From assembly GCF_040364665.1 (NCBI RefSeq), contig NZ_BAABWX010000009.1, positions 1 through 64,000 on the forward strand: a stretch of DNA of 64,000 nucleotides, written 5' to 3'. Both the position numbers and the translations under genes were made by a program. The DNA is from Cognatishimia sp. WU-CL00825. GTDB taxonomy: Bacteria > Pseudomonadota > Alphaproteobacteria > Rhodobacterales > Rhodobacteraceae. The number at the start of each line of letters is the position of its first letter. Position 1 is the first letter of the stretch. Shown here piece by piece: positions 62,307 through 64,000 of the stretch. The notes under the pieces were generated by a model. It was not told where the DNA came from. It saw only the letters and a program-made list of their open reading frames with translations, and made no database searches.

Positions 62307-63320
62307 ATGACAAATGACAACCACCTGACGTTTCGACAATTTATGTTACGCGAATATCGCGCGCATGGAACGTCAAAAGATCTGATTTTTCTCTTAGAAG
62401 ACATCGCGACCGCTTGTCGGACGATTTCACATAAAATTCGCAGTGGCGCCTTTGCGGGGACCCTTGGGGCGACCGATGACACAAATGTGCAAGGCGAAAC
62501 TCAAAAAGAGCTCGATGTGATCGCCAATGATCAATTTATGCTGCATTGCGCTAACTGTAGCCGTGTTGCGGCGCTGGTGTCTGAAGAGTTGGACAACGTT
62601 GTTTGGCTAAAGGACAAGGCAGAAGCTGGCGACTATATTGTTTACTTTGATCCTTTGGATGGATCATCCAATCTGGAACTGAACATTTCTGTTGGTTCTA
62701 TTTTTTCGATTGTTGAATTGAAAGAGCCCCTGGCGGAACTGACCGATGAAGCGGTTTTGATTGCGGGTACAGAACAGATTTGTGCGGGCTATTCTTTGTT
62801 TGGGCCGTCGACGTCTTTGGTGGTGACAACGGGGCAGGGCGTGAATGGATTTACGCATTTGAACGGCACCGGCGAATTTCTTTTAACTTTCCCGGATATG
62901 ATGGTGCCTGCCAGCACGCAGGAATATGCGATCAATGCCAGCCGCCAGAATTATTGGGACGCACCAGTGCAGCGTTATGTCAGCGAATGTTTGCAAGGTT
63001 CCGAGGGACCACGTGGCAAAAAATTTAACATGCGTTGGGTGGCATCTATGGTGGCCGAAGTGCACCGTATTTTGACCCGTGGCGGTGTGTTTATGTATCC
63101 AAAAGATAGCGACAATGCTGCGATGGGTGGTCGTTTGCGGTTGCTGTACGAAGCCAATCCCATGGCCTTTATTATCGAGCAAGCTGGCGGCAAGGCCACA
63201 ATCGGTGGCGGGCGTATTATGGATGTTGATCCCAGCAGTCTGCACCAGCGGGTGGGGGTTATTTTGGGCTCTGCGGAAGAAGTTGACCTGCTAGAGAGCT
63301 ATTACGCAGAGGCGCAATAG
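62307..63320 (+). CDS. fbp: Fructose-1,6-bisphosphatase, class 1
   Basis: A 337-residue class 1 FBPase that hydrolyses fructose 1,6-bisphosphate to fructose 6-phosphate in gluconeogenesis. Metal site segments: NVQGETQKELDVIAND (about 60-75), VSEELDN and DPLDGSSN (115-122). Substrate segments NISVGSIFSIVELKEP, RWVASMVAEVHRILTRGGVFMYPKD and LRLLYEANPMAFIIEQAGGKA follow. The start at 62307 has AAAGGGA and gives the usual length (E. coli about 332); an open frame from 62136 would add 57 non-family residues. A terminator lies between it and pgm. Confidence 0.92.
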   Translation: MTNDNHLTFRQFMLREYRAHGTSKDLIFLLEDIATACRTISHKIRSGAFAGTLGATDDTNVQGETQKELDVIANDQFMLHCANCSRVAALVSEELDNVVWLKDKAEAGDYIVYFDPLDGSSNLELNISVGSIFSIVELKEPLAELTDEAVLIAGTEQICAGYSLFGPSTSLVVTTGQGVNGFTHLNGTGEFLLTFPDMMVPASTQEYAINASRQNYWDAPVQRYVSECLQGSEGPRGKKFNMRWVASMVAEVHRILTRGGVFMYPKDSDNAAMGGRLRLLYEANPMAFIIEQAGGKATIGGGRIMDVDPSSLHQRVGVILGSAEEVDLLESYYAEAQ

Positions 63321-63336
63321 GCCTTGAACCCTACCG

Positions 63337-63372
63337 AAAGGCCGCCGTTATCGGGCGTGCGGCCTTCCTTTT
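63337..63372 (+). terminator. Terminator between fbp and pgm
   Basis: Stem AAGGCCGC (63338-63345) / GCGGCCTT (63359-63366), followed by CCTTTT. It may let some transcription read into pgm, whose ribosome site AAAGGA lies 28 bases further. Confidence 0.7.
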
Positions 63373-63397
63373 GAAAAATGCACAGTCAAAGGATTAA

Positions 63398-64000
<603 letters not shown>

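Overview
The window looks like part of a Rhodobacterales (Roseobacter-group) alphaproteobacterium. The evidence is a repABC replication/partition module, several TRAP transporters, a Rhizobium-style ABC rhamnose locus, an Anbu proteasome cluster, and many small tightly packed catabolic operons each with its own regulator. The DNA could be an extrachromosomal replicon (plasmid or chromid) or a chromosome carrying an integrated repABC module. A tRNA-Thr gene, fructose-1,6-bisphosphatase and phosphoglucomutase beside repABC favour a chromid or an integration; the window alone cannot decide.

Layout. 0-2.8 kb: end of an IclR regulator, a PEP-mutase/isocitrate-lyase-family enzyme, a formylglycine-generating enzyme and a MarR regulator. 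3.1-9.7 kb: a five-gene Dpp/Opp-type ABC importer followed by a LysR regulator. 9.8-17.8 kb: a complete L-threonate pathway (ltnD, otnI, otnK, otnC) transcribed leftward with a TRAP transporter and a divergent LacI regulator. 18-28.8 kb: a complete L-rhamnose locus, rhaDI leftward and rhaR-S-T-P-Q-U-K rightward. 29.3-34.7 kb: a LysR regulator, a dimethylglycine/sarcosine-dehydrogenase-type flavoprotein, an Lrp regulator and a divergent methionine gamma-lyase. 34.9-41.2 kb: a DctB/DctD-type two-component pair followed by a TRAP transporter. 41.3-47.2 kb: an Anbu protease with transglutaminase, alpha-E and circularly permuted ATP-grasp genes leftward, and an AsnC regulator with a lysine-6-dehydrogenase-like enzyme rightward. 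47.6-54.4 kb: glpD-glpR, a tungstate-type ABC importer, a Nudix hydrolase and a glycerate kinase. 54.4-58.3 kb: repABC with three identical 16-bp palindromes, DnaA boxes and a 39-bp perfect palindrome. 58.4-60.1 kb: tRNA-Thr(UGU) with the 3' remnant of a recombinase overlapping it, and a decayed IS3-family element. 60.2-64 kb: a second otnK-otnC pair, fbp, and the start of pgm.

Much of the region feeds scavenged sugars and sugar acids into lower glycolysis. Threonate and rhamnose catabolism yield dihydroxyacetone phosphate, as does GlpD, and fbp and pgm could draw on it for hexose synthesis. The points most worth a second look are the Anbu peptide-ligase-like cluster (function unknown), the DctD-like activator that lacks the sigma-54 contact motif, the covarying hairpins between repB and repC, the large palindrome before repA, the recombinase remnant on tRNA-Thr, and the duplicated otnK-otnC module.
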